Shown here piece after piece: positions 17,489 to 25,835 of a stretch of 64,000 bases of DNA; positions within the stretch are counted from its first letter, which is position 1; every line of letters starts with the position of its first letter. Source of the DNA: an uncultured Prevotellaceae bacterium. Lineage in GTDB: Bacteria > Bacteroidota > Bacteroidia > Bacteroidales > Bacteroidaceae. The stretch lies in NCBI GenBank assembly GCA_946410305.1, contig CAMJZV010000001.1, forward strand, positions 1 through 64,000. Direction: 5' to 3'. The notes under the pieces are model-generated. The model was given only the letters and a program-made list of their open reading frames with translations. It made no database searches and was not told the origin of the DNA. A program made the translations under genes and the position numbers.

Positions 17489-18108
17489 TTTGCTGGATCC
17501 TTACGCCATTCTTTCAATACTTCAAGGTCGTCAGCCTTGATATAGCCTGTCTCAGCAGCTTGCTCAAGGACAGCATTATAGTCGCTCAGCGTGATTAGCT
17601 TGACACCAGCCTCACGGAAAGCCTCCTCAGCAACAGGGAAACCATAGGTGAACGATGCCACCATACCAATCACCTCCACACCATATTGACGCAGAGCCTC
17701 AACAGCCTTCAGACTGGAACCACCCGTAGAGATGAGGTCTTCTACGACAATGACCTTGGCACCTTTCTTCAGTTCACCCTCTACCTGATTACCCATGCCA
17801 TGGTCTTTTGGCTTCGGACGAACATATGCATAAGGCAGTCCGAGCTCGTCAGCAACCAGTGCGCCCTGGGCGATAGCTCCTGTAGCCACACCTGCCACAG
17901 CCTCAGCCTCAGGGAAATTCTGCTGGATAGCATGACAGAGTTCAAGCTTGACAAACGAACGGACATCGGCATAGCCAAGCGTCTTACGGTTGTCAGTATA
18001 GATAGGTGAATGCCAACCGCTGGCCCATGTAAATGGCTCGTTGGGTTGTAACTTGATGGCCTCGATATCCATCAACTTCTGCGCAAATTGTTTCTTAATC
18101 GTATCCAT
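17476..18108 (-). CDS. pyrE: Orotate phosphoribosyltransferase
   Basis: PFTWASGWHSPIYTDNRKTLGY, VIVVEDLISTGGSSLKAVEALR; start chosen at MDTIKKQFAQK. Confidence 0.96.
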   Translation of the reverse strand: MDTIKKQFAQKLMDIEAIKLQPNEPFTWASGWHSPIYTDNRKTLGYADVRSFVKLELCHAIQQNFPEAEAVAGVATGAIAQGALVADELGLPYAYVRPKPKDHGMGNQVEGELKKGAKVIVVEDLISTGGSSLKAVEALRQYGVEVIGMVASFTYGFPVAEEAFREAGVKLITLSDYNAVLEQAAETGYIKADDLEVLKEWRKDPANWKK

Positions 18109-18125
18109 TTCTCTACAATTTTGGC

Positions 18126-18218
18126 GCAAAGGTACGAAAAAAAAGGGGAATACTTTTGTAGCATCTGCATTTTTTTAATTTTTAATTTTTAATTTTTAAT
18201 TTTTCTTCGTACCTTTGC
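18126..18218. promoter_or_regulatory. Divergent promoter region with 13-bp perfect inverted ends around a 7-bp repeat
   Basis: GCAAAGGTACGAA ... TTCGTACCTTTGC; -7 boxes face outward to pyrE and the thiamine operon. Confidence 0.6.
18172..18204. repeat. 7-bp-period tandem repeat (TTTTTAA)
   Basis: aa dinucleotides at 18177, 18184, 18191 and 18198, exact 7-bp spacing. Confidence 0.75.
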
Positions 18219-18237
18219 ACCCGATTTAGCAAAGTGC

Positions 18238-18316
18238 TTGTCAAGGGGTGCTCACTATTGTGGGCTGAGATGATACCCTCCAACCTGATACGGATAATGC
18301 CGGCGTAGGGATGATA
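18238..18316 (+). promoter_or_regulatory. TPP riboswitch (THI element)
   Basis: caaGGGGTGctc...gggCTGAGATGATACCCtccaaCCTGATACGGATAATGCCGGCGTAGGGA. Confidence 0.95.
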
Positions 18317-18371
18317 GAGTAACAGAACAACCCCTTATTTTGTAGTAGTATTATAAATAAGGTAAAAAGAA

Positions 18372-20645
18372 ATGAGAAAATTTTTCATGATGGCACTGAT
18401 GGGAGTAGCGACTGCCCATGCTGCCGAAGTGGACACACAGTTGGACACGCTGAAAAGCGTGGAGTTGCAGAATGTACAGGTGGTAGCCACACGCGCTACA
18501 CACAAAACACCTGTCGCCTTCACAAACATGTCGAAAGAACAGCTGAAGGCTGTCAACTTCGGACAGGACATTCCCTATCTGCTGTCGCTGACACCCAGCA
18601 TTACAATGACCAGCGATGCTGGTAACGGCATTGGCTACACCTCATTACGTGTTCGCGGTACTGATCCCAGCCGTATCAACATTACGACCAACGGCATCCC
18701 CATGAACGATGCTGAGAGTGCCCAGCTCTATTGGGTGAATATGGGCGACTTCGCCTCATCAGTACAGTCTATGCAGATACAGCGCGGTGTCGGAACCTCG
18801 ACCAATGGTGCTGGTGCCTTCGGTGCTACGCTGAACATGCAGACAGAGAACATTGGTGTAGAGCCATTCATCGGATTGGACCTGAGCGGTGGCAGCTACT
18901 ACTCACACAAGCAGACGCTGCGTTTTGGCACTGGTCTGTTGGGTGAGCACTGGGGCATACAAGGACGTCTGAGCAACATCGGCTCAAAAGGTTATATCGA
19001 CCGTGCCTCTACTAAGTTGAACTCTTACTTCCTGCAGGCTGGCTACTTTAGCGACAACACCATGGTCAAGTTCGTCACCTTCAACGGCGTAGAAGAGACC
19101 TACCACGCCTGGAACTATACGTCGAAATACGAGCAGTCACTCTATGGACGCCGCTACAACTCATGTGGCGAGTACTACGATGCTGACGGCAACACCCGTT
19201 ACTATGACAACCAGACCGACAACTACCACCAGCAGAACTACCAGCTCATCTGGAACCAACATCTCAGCAATGTGCTGAGCCTCAATGCAGCCCTGCACTA
19301 TACCAAGGGACAGGGCTACTACGAGGAATACAAGCGCAAGCGTACCTTGTTTGAGTATGACTTGGACAATGCAATGACTTGGGCTACGAGCGACCTGGTG
19401 CGTCAGAAGAAGATGGACAACGACTTCTACGGTGTCATAGCCTCCATTCAGTATGACAACAAGAGCAACCTGCAGGCAACCTTCGGTGGTGGTTGGAACA
19501 AATACGACGGCAACCACTTCGGACTGGTCAAGTGGGTAAAGAGTCCCGTCGACGCGCTGCTGCCTGACCACAAATACTATGACAACAACACCAAGAAGAC
19601 CGACTTCAACGTCTATGGCAAGGTAACCTATGAATTCCTGCGTGGACTGAATGCATTCGTCGACCTGCAGTATCGTCATGTAGGTGTCAAGATGGAAGGT
19701 CCTACGGACGAAATCAATTGGGACAACAACCAGCGCATCGTCTACAACATGGACGAGTCGTTCAACTTCTTCAATCCTAAGTTCGGCGTAAACTACGACA
19801 TCACCCCCAACCACAAGGTGTATGCTTCGTACGCCATTGCTCACAAGGAGCCTACCCGCAACAATTTCGAGAACAACATCAATGCCGAACTGGAGATGCC
19901 CAAGGCTGAGCGTCTGAACGACCTGGAGATTGGATACAAATACCAGAGCACCCTGTTCTCTGCCGGCGTCAACTTCTACTGGATGAACTACAAAGACCAG
20001 TTTGTGCTGACAGGCGAAATCGACAAGATTGGCGAGGCCATCACCCGCAATGTCGACAAGAGCTACCGCCTCGGTGTAGAAGTAGAGGCAGCCCTGAAGC
20101 CCGTCGACTGGTTCCGCTGGGATGTTAATGCCACATGGTCAAAGAACCGCGTGAAGGGCATTACCGTACAACTGACCGACAAGAGCATTGCCGACCTCGG
20201 CGACCAGCCGTTGGCTTTCTCACCCGAGTGGATTGCCAACAACATTTTCACCTTTAATTATAAAGGCCTGAATGCCAGCATACAGAGCCAGTATATCGGT
20301 GAACAGTACATGACCAACACAGGTTTCAAGAGCTACAAGACGCTCGACGACAATGGTCAGCCTACTGATGTCAGCATGATGCTCGACGGACATTTCGTTA
20401 CCAATATCGACCTGTCTTACAACTTTAAGTTGCCCAAGCTGGGCATTAAAGATGCCACCATTGGTGTGACGCTCTACAACCTGTTCTCTGCCGAGTACGA
20501 CAACAACGGATGGGCCGCTCCTGCTTACGAGAAGGAGAATGGCAAGGTCGTTGCCACAGGTTGGGGCACCTCTGACCTCTATGAGGCAGGCTTTGCCCCC
20601 TCTGCTCCATTCAATATGATGGCACATCTCTCAGTCAATTTTTAA
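18372..20645 (+). CDS. TonB-dependent receptor, probable thiamine/precursor uptake
   Basis: plug SLRVRGTDPSRINITTNGIPMNDAESAQLYWVNMGDF; directly downstream of the TPP riboswitch. Confidence 0.92.
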   Translation: MRKFFMMALMGVATAHAAEVDTQLDTLKSVELQNVQVVATRATHKTPVAFTNMSKEQLKAVNFGQDIPYLLSLTPSITMTSDAGNGIGYTSLRVRGTDPSRINITTNGIPMNDAESAQLYWVNMGDFASSVQSMQIQRGVGTSTNGAGAFGATLNMQTENIGVEPFIGLDLSGGSYYSHKQTLRFGTGLLGEHWGIQGRLSNIGSKGYIDRASTKLNSYFLQAGYFSDNTMVKFVTFNGVEETYHAWNYTSKYEQSLYGRRYNSCGEYYDADGNTRYYDNQTDNYHQQNYQLIWNQHLSNVLSLNAALHYTKGQGYYEEYKRKRTLFEYDLDNAMTWATSDLVRQKKMDNDFYGVIASIQYDNKSNLQATFGGGWNKYDGNHFGLVKWVKSPVDALLPDHKYYDNNTKKTDFNVYGKVTYEFLRGLNAFVDLQYRHVGVKMEGPTDEINWDNNQRIVYNMDESFNFFNPKFGVNYDITPNHKVYASYAIAHKEPTRNNFENNINAELEMPKAERLNDLEIGYKYQSTLFSAGVNFYWMNYKDQFVLTGEIDKIGEAITRNVDKSYRLGVEVEAALKPVDWFRWDVNATWSKNRVKGITVQLTDKSIADLGDQPLAFSPEWIANNIFTFNYKGLNASIQSQYIGEQYMTNTGFKSYKTLDDNGQPTDVSMMLDGHFVTNIDLSYNFKLPKLGIKDATIGVTLYNLFSAEYDNNGWAAPAYEKENGKVVATGWGTSDLYEAGFAPSAPFNMMAHLSVNF

Positions 20646-20651
20646 TCGACC

Positions 20652-21275
20652 ATGAATATTTTGGAAGCCTATTGGCTGGACATACTGACCACGATACTCG
20701 GCCTGATATACATCTGGCTGGAGTATCGGGCCAGTATTGCCTTATGGCTTATAGGCATCATCATGCCCGCCCTTGACATCATCCTCTACTGGCAGCACGG
20801 CCTGTATGGTGATGCAGGTATGGCATGCTACTACACGCTGGCTGCCATCTACGGACTCATCATGTGGGGCCTCTCCCCCAACCCCTCCCCAAGTAGGGAG
20901 GGGAGTGGCGAGCATGAAGTCTCCTCTACTGTGAGCGAGCTCCCCATCACCCACATGCCCCTCAGCAAATATCTGCCCGCCACACTGTTCTTCTTTGCAG
21001 CGTGGGGCGCCACCTACTACGTACTCATCACGTGGACCAACTCTACCGTTCCCCTACTCGACTCCTTCACCAATGCCTTGTCGTTTGTCGGCATGTGGGC
21101 ATTGGCTCGTAAATATATCGAGCAGTGGTTCTTCTGGATTGTTGTTGATGTGGTCTGCTGTGTGCTCTACGTACAGAAAGGCATTCCCTTCAAGGCAGGT
21201 CTCTACGGACTCTATGTCGTCATCGCTATAGCAGGATATTTCAAATGGAAAAAACTTTCGACGCAGTCATCATAG
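20652..21275 (+). CDS. pnuT: PnuC-family transporter, probable thiamine transporter PnuT
   Basis: ILTTILGLIYIWLEYRASIALWLIGIIMPALDIILYW; riboswitch operon context and next to thiN. Confidence 0.85.
   Translation: MNILEAYWLDILTTILGLIYIWLEYRASIALWLIGIIMPALDIILYWQHGLYGDAGMACYYTLAAIYGLIMWGLSPNPSPSREGSGEHEVSSTVSELPITHMPLSKYLPATLFFFAAWGATYYVLITWTNSTVPLLDSFTNALSFVGMWALARKYIEQWFFWIVVDVVCCVLYVQKGIPFKAGLYGLYVVIAIAGYFKWKKLSTQSS
20871..20906 (+). repeat. GC-rich dispersed hairpin repeat inserted in frame in pnuT
   Basis: CTCTCCCCCAACCCCTCCCCAAGTAGGGAGGGGAG; CCCCTCCC/GGGAGGGG stem; encodes LSPNPSPSREGSG. Confidence 0.8.
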
Positions 21276-21859
21276 CCAACGGAGCGTTTCCCACGCATGC
21301 CGTACCGTTACACATTCTGCACCACGCAGCACATCTCATTGCCTGCGACGGAGCCATTACTCCCCTCCTTTTGGAGGGGTTGGGGGAGGCTGTTATCATT
21401 GGCGACGGCGACAGCGTACCTGCCGAATACCGCGACCGCCTTATCCAGATTGACGAGCAGGACGACAACGACCTGACGAAAGCCACGCGCTACTGCGTGG
21501 AGCATGGTTGGAAGCGCATCGCCTATCTGGGATGTACAGGCAAGCGCGAAGACCACACCTTAGGAAACATCTCGCTCCTCATGCGCTACTACCGCGACAT
21601 GGGTGTCGAAGGCATCCTGTATACCGACTACGGTTTCTTCACCCCCGCCTATGGCCATCGCACCTTCCTTTCCATGAAGGGTCAGCAGGTCAGCCTCATC
21701 AATTTCGGCAGCCACCAACTCGCCTCCACAGGTCTTCGCTGGGATGCCTACAACTTCTCCGAGTGGTGGCAGGGCACCCTCAACGAATCCCTCGGCGACT
21801 CCTTCTCCCTCCAGTCCGACGGTTACTACCTGGTCTACCAGACCTACGACGTCAAGTAA
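21245..21859 (+). CDS. thiN: Thiamine pyrophosphokinase
   Basis: LIACDGA...VIIGDGDSVP, YLGCTGKREDHTLGNISLLMRY. Confidence 0.9.
   Translation: MEKTFDAVIIANGAFPTHAVPLHILHHAAHLIACDGAITPLLLEGLGEAVIIGDGDSVPAEYRDRLIQIDEQDDNDLTKATRYCVEHGWKRIAYLGCTGKREDHTLGNISLLMRYYRDMGVEGILYTDYGFFTPAYGHRTFLSMKGQQVSLINFGSHQLASTGLRWDAYNFSEWWQGTLNESLGDSFSLQSDGYYLVYQTYDVK
21361..21390 (-). repeat. GC-rich dispersed hairpin repeat inserted in frame in thiN
   Basis: TCCCCTCCTTTTGGAGGGGTTGGGGGAGGC, reverse orientation of the pnuT copy; encodes PLLLEGLGEA. Confidence 0.8.
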
Positions 21860-22007
21860 CAGGCAATCTTTCGATTGCCACCTTTTTCTTTGTTGCTTCG
21901 GAAAATTCCTATATATTTGCGACGTATTTCTACCGCAGGGAATTTACGAGGCTTTATTTTTGCCACATCGTGGACATAGTTGACAAGGGAAGTTGCCGAC
22001 CTCACGG

Positions 22008-22745
22008 TTATTGGAAGCAACGGGCCAGCAGGCCTATTACCGCCATGTGGGCGGGATAGTAATAGTAGAAGAACTTGCCGAGCCACTTCAGCCGTCCTCG
22101 CTGGCCGTTGTACATCGCCAGCAGCGGTACTGCCAGCCAGCAGGCCAGGTGGACCATGCCGTAGGTGGGACTGTGGAATATGAAGAAGGCGACGGCGTAG
22201 AGCGAGATGATGGCCATCATCCAGAGCATCTGCTTGTGGAAGCAGCCCCGGTTCCGGCCTATCATGAGTATGGCCAGCGGGGCGGCACAACTCCAGTCGG
22301 AGGTGCAGGTGAGCAGGCAGGCCACCAGCGTGACACCGGCCTTCTGCCATCGGGCAAGTCGCTCCATGTCCCATACTTTCAGCAGTATCAGCCCCCAGAG
22401 CAGCGGCCAGGCGATGCTCGTGGCATTGAAGAGCAGGTTGCCGAGCGGGTTGAAGCCTGACATATTGAAATAGCAGAAGGCGAAGTGGCTCACCACGGCC
22501 AGCATGAGCAGACGGCGTAGGTAGCGGCGGAAGTCGTGCGTGTGGTGATAGCCCTCGGCCACGAAGAATATCATCATCGGGGCCGTCAGCCGTCCGATAC
22601 AGTGCAGGAATATCTGCGTCGGCGTCTCTGCCTGCTCGTAGGTCTCGATGCCCACCCATGCCAGGTGGTCGATCGTCATGGCGACGATGGCGATGACCTT
22701 CAGTGCGTTGCCGCTCAGTCCTTTTTCCGTCATTACTCTAATCAT
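22008..22745 (-). CDS. TraX family membrane protein
   Basis: GLSGNALKVIAIVAMTIDHLAWVG; FFVAEGYHHTHDFRRYLRRLLMLAVVSH. Confidence 0.85.
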   Translation of the reverse strand: MIRVMTEKGLSGNALKVIAIVAMTIDHLAWVGIETYEQAETPTQIFLHCIGRLTAPMMIFFVAEGYHHTHDFRRYLRRLLMLAVVSHFAFCYFNMSGFNPLGNLLFNATSIAWPLLWGLILLKVWDMERLARWQKAGVTLVACLLTCTSDWSCAAPLAILMIGRNRGCFHKQMLWMMAIISLYAVAFFIFHSPTYGMVHLACWLAVPLLAMYNGQRGRLKWLGKFFYYYYPAHMAVIGLLARCFQ

Positions 22746-22869
22746 AATGTTTACGATGTTATCTGATTACTTGCCTATCATTCGGGGGATCATGGGGTCG
22801 GTTCTTCTGATCTTTTTTCAAATTAAATGAAATGCGAATAAGACAGGTAATAAAGCATAGAGATATTCT

Positions 22870-23670
22870 TTATTGGCCCAGTTTCTTGACGGGGAAAGTG
22901 AAGTAGGTGTCGGGAAAAGGCTCGTCGCGGAGCGTGAAGTGCCACCACTCCGTGTCAAGGGGCTTGAAGCCGTGGGCGAGCATGGCGCGGCGCAGTATCA
23001 TGCGGTGCTCGAACTGCTCGGCGGTGATGCTGCGCTTCGGCTCGGCGGGCGATTTGCTATTGTCGCCCGTATATTCACCCGTGTCGGGATTGCCGCAGAA
23101 GTCGGGATGGCTCTCGGGGCCGAACCAGTCGAAGGTGCCGCCCATGTCAAGTTCCTTTTCCGTGGCCATGTCGAAGAGCGTCAGATCGATGGTCGAGCCG
23201 CGGGTGTGACCACTGCGCTCATAGATGTACTCCTGCTCGAAGAGCACGCTCTTGTCAAGATCGGGATAGAAGTAGGGCTTCATCTTCGTGTCGGCGAGGT
23301 CCTGCGCCCAGCGCACGAAGTGGTCAACACCCTTCTGCGGACGGTAGGCATCGTAGATCTTCAAACGATAGCCTTGGGCCATCACGTCGTCGCTCACCGT
23401 CTTCAGCGCCAGGGCTGCCTGCTTGGTGAGCAGGGCCGTAGGCTCCTCATAGCCGTCGATGCGTTGTCCCACGAAGTTGTACGTGCCGTAGTAGCGTATC
23501 TCCAGGATGGCGTCGGGCACGACATCCGTCAGGGTTACAAACTGACTGCTGTCGTCCGTCGGACTGACAGCGGGACTGTCGTCCTTGCTGCCGCAACAGG
23601 TTATCACACACGCGCCGCAGATAATAAATAGGATGGCGGCCATCATCCAGAGTTTTTTCTGTTGTTTCAT
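22870..23670 (-). CDS. VanX/DdpX-type D-alanyl-D-alanine dipeptidase (M15), lipoprotein
   Basis: LEIRYYGTYNFVGQRIDGY, KIYDAYRPQKGVDHFVRWAQ, SGHTRGSTIDLTLFD, EWWHFTL. Confidence 0.92.
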   Translation of the reverse strand: MKQQKKLWMMAAILFIICGACVITCCGSKDDSPAVSPTDDSSQFVTLTDVVPDAILEIRYYGTYNFVGQRIDGYEEPTALLTKQAALALKTVSDDVMAQGYRLKIYDAYRPQKGVDHFVRWAQDLADTKMKPYFYPDLDKSVLFEQEYIYERSGHTRGSTIDLTLFDMATEKELDMGGTFDWFGPESHPDFCGNPDTGEYTGDNSKSPAEPKRSITAEQFEHRMILRRAMLAHGFKPLDTEWWHFTLRDEPFPDTYFTFPVKKLGQ

Positions 23671-25130
23671 TGTTGATTCCTTTCTTGTTTATTATACCAT
23701 ATTGTGAACCACACGGCAGCCACCACGAGGCAGGCGATGCCCAGGCCGTAGGCCAATGGCTCGGGCAGGTGGAGCATCTGACGGGAGATAAATACGTAGG
23801 TGCTGCAGACGGTGGTCATGAAGAGGGCGGGGATGAGCATGATCCAGAAGTTCTTCTTCTGACGCACGAGATAGACGGTAACGGTCCAGAGGGTGAACAC
23901 GGAGAGGGCCTGGTTCGACCATCCGAAGTACTGCCAGATGGTGTTGAAGCCGTCGGGGTTGCCTATCTGCCAGATGAGCATGGCGATGCTGCACGCAAAG
24001 ATCGGCACGCAGATCATCAGGCGCTTCGGGATGGGCCGCTGGTCGAGCTTCAGCCACTCGGCCACGATCAGACGGGCTGAGCGCAGGGCCGTGTCGCCGC
24101 TGGTGATGGGCGCAGCCACCACGCCGAGCATGGCCAGGATGGCACCAGCCACACCGAGCCAGTCGTTGCACACGAGATGGACCACTGCTGGCGCAGAAGT
24201 ATGGAAGCCATCGGTGGCTCCGGCGATAAGCTCATAGCCAGGCGTGGGGTCGCCGTAGAAGAACCAGGCCGACACCGTGGCCCATATCAGTGCCACGGCT
24301 CCCTCGGTAATCATCGCGCCGTAGAACAGCGGGCGCCCCATGTGTTCGCTCTTTACGCAGCGGGCCATCAGCGGGCTCTGCGTGGCGTGGAAGCCGGAAA
24401 TGGCTCCGCAGGCGATGGTGATGAAGAGCGCCGGGAAGATGTTGTCGGTCCACCGATCTGGCTCCGTCGCAGCCCCCATGTTGTAGTAGTGCGTCCACAG
24501 TTCGGGCAGCGTGGGCCAGTGGAAGATGAGCCACACCATCAGTGCCCCGGCCATGAACAGCAGCGACATGGCGAACAGCGGATAGACCTTGCCGATGATC
24601 TTGTCGATGGGCAGCATCGTGGCGATGAAGTAATAGCAGAAGATGATGATGATCCACATCAGTGTGTCGCCGCCGATGGAGTGGAGGATCTCGGCGGGGC
24701 TATAGACGAACACTGCGCCCACCACGATGAGCAGCAGCACGGTGAACACCAGCATCACGTTCTTCGTGGTCTTGCCTAAATAGTGGCCGATCATCTCGGG
24801 CAGTCCGGCACCGTCGTGGCGCATGGAGAGCATGCCCGAGAAATAGTCGTGGACGGCTCCGGCGAAGATGCAGCCGAAGACAATCCACAGATAGGCCGCC
24901 GGACCGAACTTCGCGCCCATGATGGCACCGAAGATGGGGCCTGTGCCCGCGATGTTGAGGAACTGGATCATGAAGATCTTCCATCCGGGCATCACGATGT
25001 AGTCCAGCCCATCGGCCTTGCTGACGGCGGGCGTCACACGGTCGTCGGGGCCGAATACGCGCTCAACAAAGCGGCCGTAGAAGATGTAACCTAAGACAAG
25101 AGCCGCAAGGCTCAGAATAAATGTAATCAT
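23667..25130 (-). CDS. cstA: Carbon starvation protein A
   Basis: VMPGWKIFMIQFLNIAGTGPIFGAIMGAKFGPAAYLWIVFGCIFAGAVHDYFSGMLSMR. Confidence 0.95.
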   Translation of the reverse strand: MITFILSLAALVLGYIFYGRFVERVFGPDDRVTPAVSKADGLDYIVMPGWKIFMIQFLNIAGTGPIFGAIMGAKFGPAAYLWIVFGCIFAGAVHDYFSGMLSMRHDGAGLPEMIGHYLGKTTKNVMLVFTVLLLIVVGAVFVYSPAEILHSIGGDTLMWIIIIFCYYFIATMLPIDKIIGKVYPLFAMSLLFMAGALMVWLIFHWPTLPELWTHYYNMGAATEPDRWTDNIFPALFITIACGAISGFHATQSPLMARCVKSEHMGRPLFYGAMITEGAVALIWATVSAWFFYGDPTPGYELIAGATDGFHTSAPAVVHLVCNDWLGVAGAILAMLGVVAAPITSGDTALRSARLIVAEWLKLDQRPIPKRLMICVPIFACSIAMLIWQIGNPDGFNTIWQYFGWSNQALSVFTLWTVTVYLVRQKKNFWIMLIPALFMTTVCSTYVFISRQMLHLPEPLAYGLGIACLVVAAVWFTIWYNKQERNQQ

Positions 25131-25139
25131 TTTTTGTAT

Positions 25140-25196
25140 TTAAATTGTTAATAAACTCAGCAGCAGGGTGATTACGATTATTATCAAGTTCTTCAT
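25140..25196 (-). CDS. Putative 18-aa hydrophobic mini-ORF upstream of cstA (MKNLIIIVITLLLSLLTI)
   Basis: ATG..TAA read from the sequence; absent from the ORF track because of size; ends ~9 nt before the cstA ATG. Confidence 0.4.
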   Translation of the reverse strand: MKNLIIIVITLLLSLLTI

Positions 25197-25206
25197 TTTT
25201 AAAAGG

Positions 25207-25235
25207 AAACGGGGATGTACCCCGTCTCCTCGTTG
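25207..25235 (-). terminator. Terminator-like hairpin between mini-ORFs upstream of cstA
   Basis: minus strand GGAGACGGGG tacat CCCCGTTTCC followed by TTTTT. Confidence 0.55.
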
Positions 25236-25257
25236 TAATTGATATTATTTCTTCAGT

Positions 25258-25368
25258 TTAATTACGACCTTGAGCGTATGCGCCGTTAGCTCCGACAAGT
25301 AGCAGGAACAGCAGCAATAGCACTTGTAGTCCGAAGCCTCCGTGCCTGTTCTTAAGTCTTTTTCTCAT
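25258..25368 (-). CDS. Putative 36-aa signal-peptide-like mini-ORF (MRKRLKNRHGGFGLQVLLLLFLLLVGANGAYAQGRN)
   Basis: ATG..TAA with positive N-terminus, hydrophobic core and AYA-Q cleavage-like site. Confidence 0.4.
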   Translation of the reverse strand: MRKRLKNRHGGFGLQVLLLLFLLLVGANGAYAQGRN

Positions 25369-25753
25369 ATTTATTGTCGTTTAGTTTATTCTTGTTATTA
25401 TTATCATTAACCAAGTAAATCGGTCATTTTCTGCACTCGCTTAGTAATAATTATCTCTCGGCTGGGCATGTGATTTGTTAAATCATTCTTTTTCTGCGAT
25501 TAGTAGTGCCATAATAAATACGTATTTAAGTTAAAGATTCGGTGCAAAGGTACAAAAAAATATTGTTATTATGCTCCAATACGGAAGAGAATTTTCTTAA
25601 AAGGACGCAAAAATAAACCTAACAACCTAACATAATCGCTGAAAAAGCCTCTGTGTAAAGAATCCCTTTATGGCTGTTCGGCTTCTTATATTAAACAAGC
25701 ATCGCTCAGCAGGCATTACAACTTTCAAAATATGTACGATAATAGTAACGATG

Positions 25754-25771
25754 AAATTCTCTAGAGAATTT
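25754..25771. promoter_or_regulatory. 18-bp perfect palindrome
   Basis: AAATTCTCTAGAGAATTT. Confidence 0.5.
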
Positions 25772-25801
25772 TTGCGAAATACAGCTGATACAGAAATGGG
25801 A

Positions 25802-25829
25802 ACAGCTAATACGCAACTGTATTAGCTGT
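25802..25829. other. 11-bp perfect inverted repeat
   Basis: ACAGCTAATAC gcaact GTATTAGCTGT. Confidence 0.55.
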
Positions 25830-25835
25830 ATATCG

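Noticed and set aside
21844-22659. 271-aa minus-strand ORF
   Set aside because: Alternate frame of the TraX-family gene on the same strand; Arg/His/Ala-rich, no recognisable domain.
22008-22745. TraX as evidence for a conjugative element
   Set aside because: TraX-family acyltransferase-like proteins occur on chromosomes; no relaxase, tra/mob genes or integrase in the window.
22873-23631. 252-aa plus-strand ORF
   Set aside because: Antisense to the well-supported VanX-like CDS; explained by high GC3.
22870-23670. Vancomycin-resistance operon
   Set aside because: Only a VanX-like dipeptidase; no vanH, ligase or vanRS genes nearby.
24177-24779. 200-aa plus-strand ORF
   Set aside because: Antisense to cstA; His/Asp/Gly-rich composition typical of a spurious frame.
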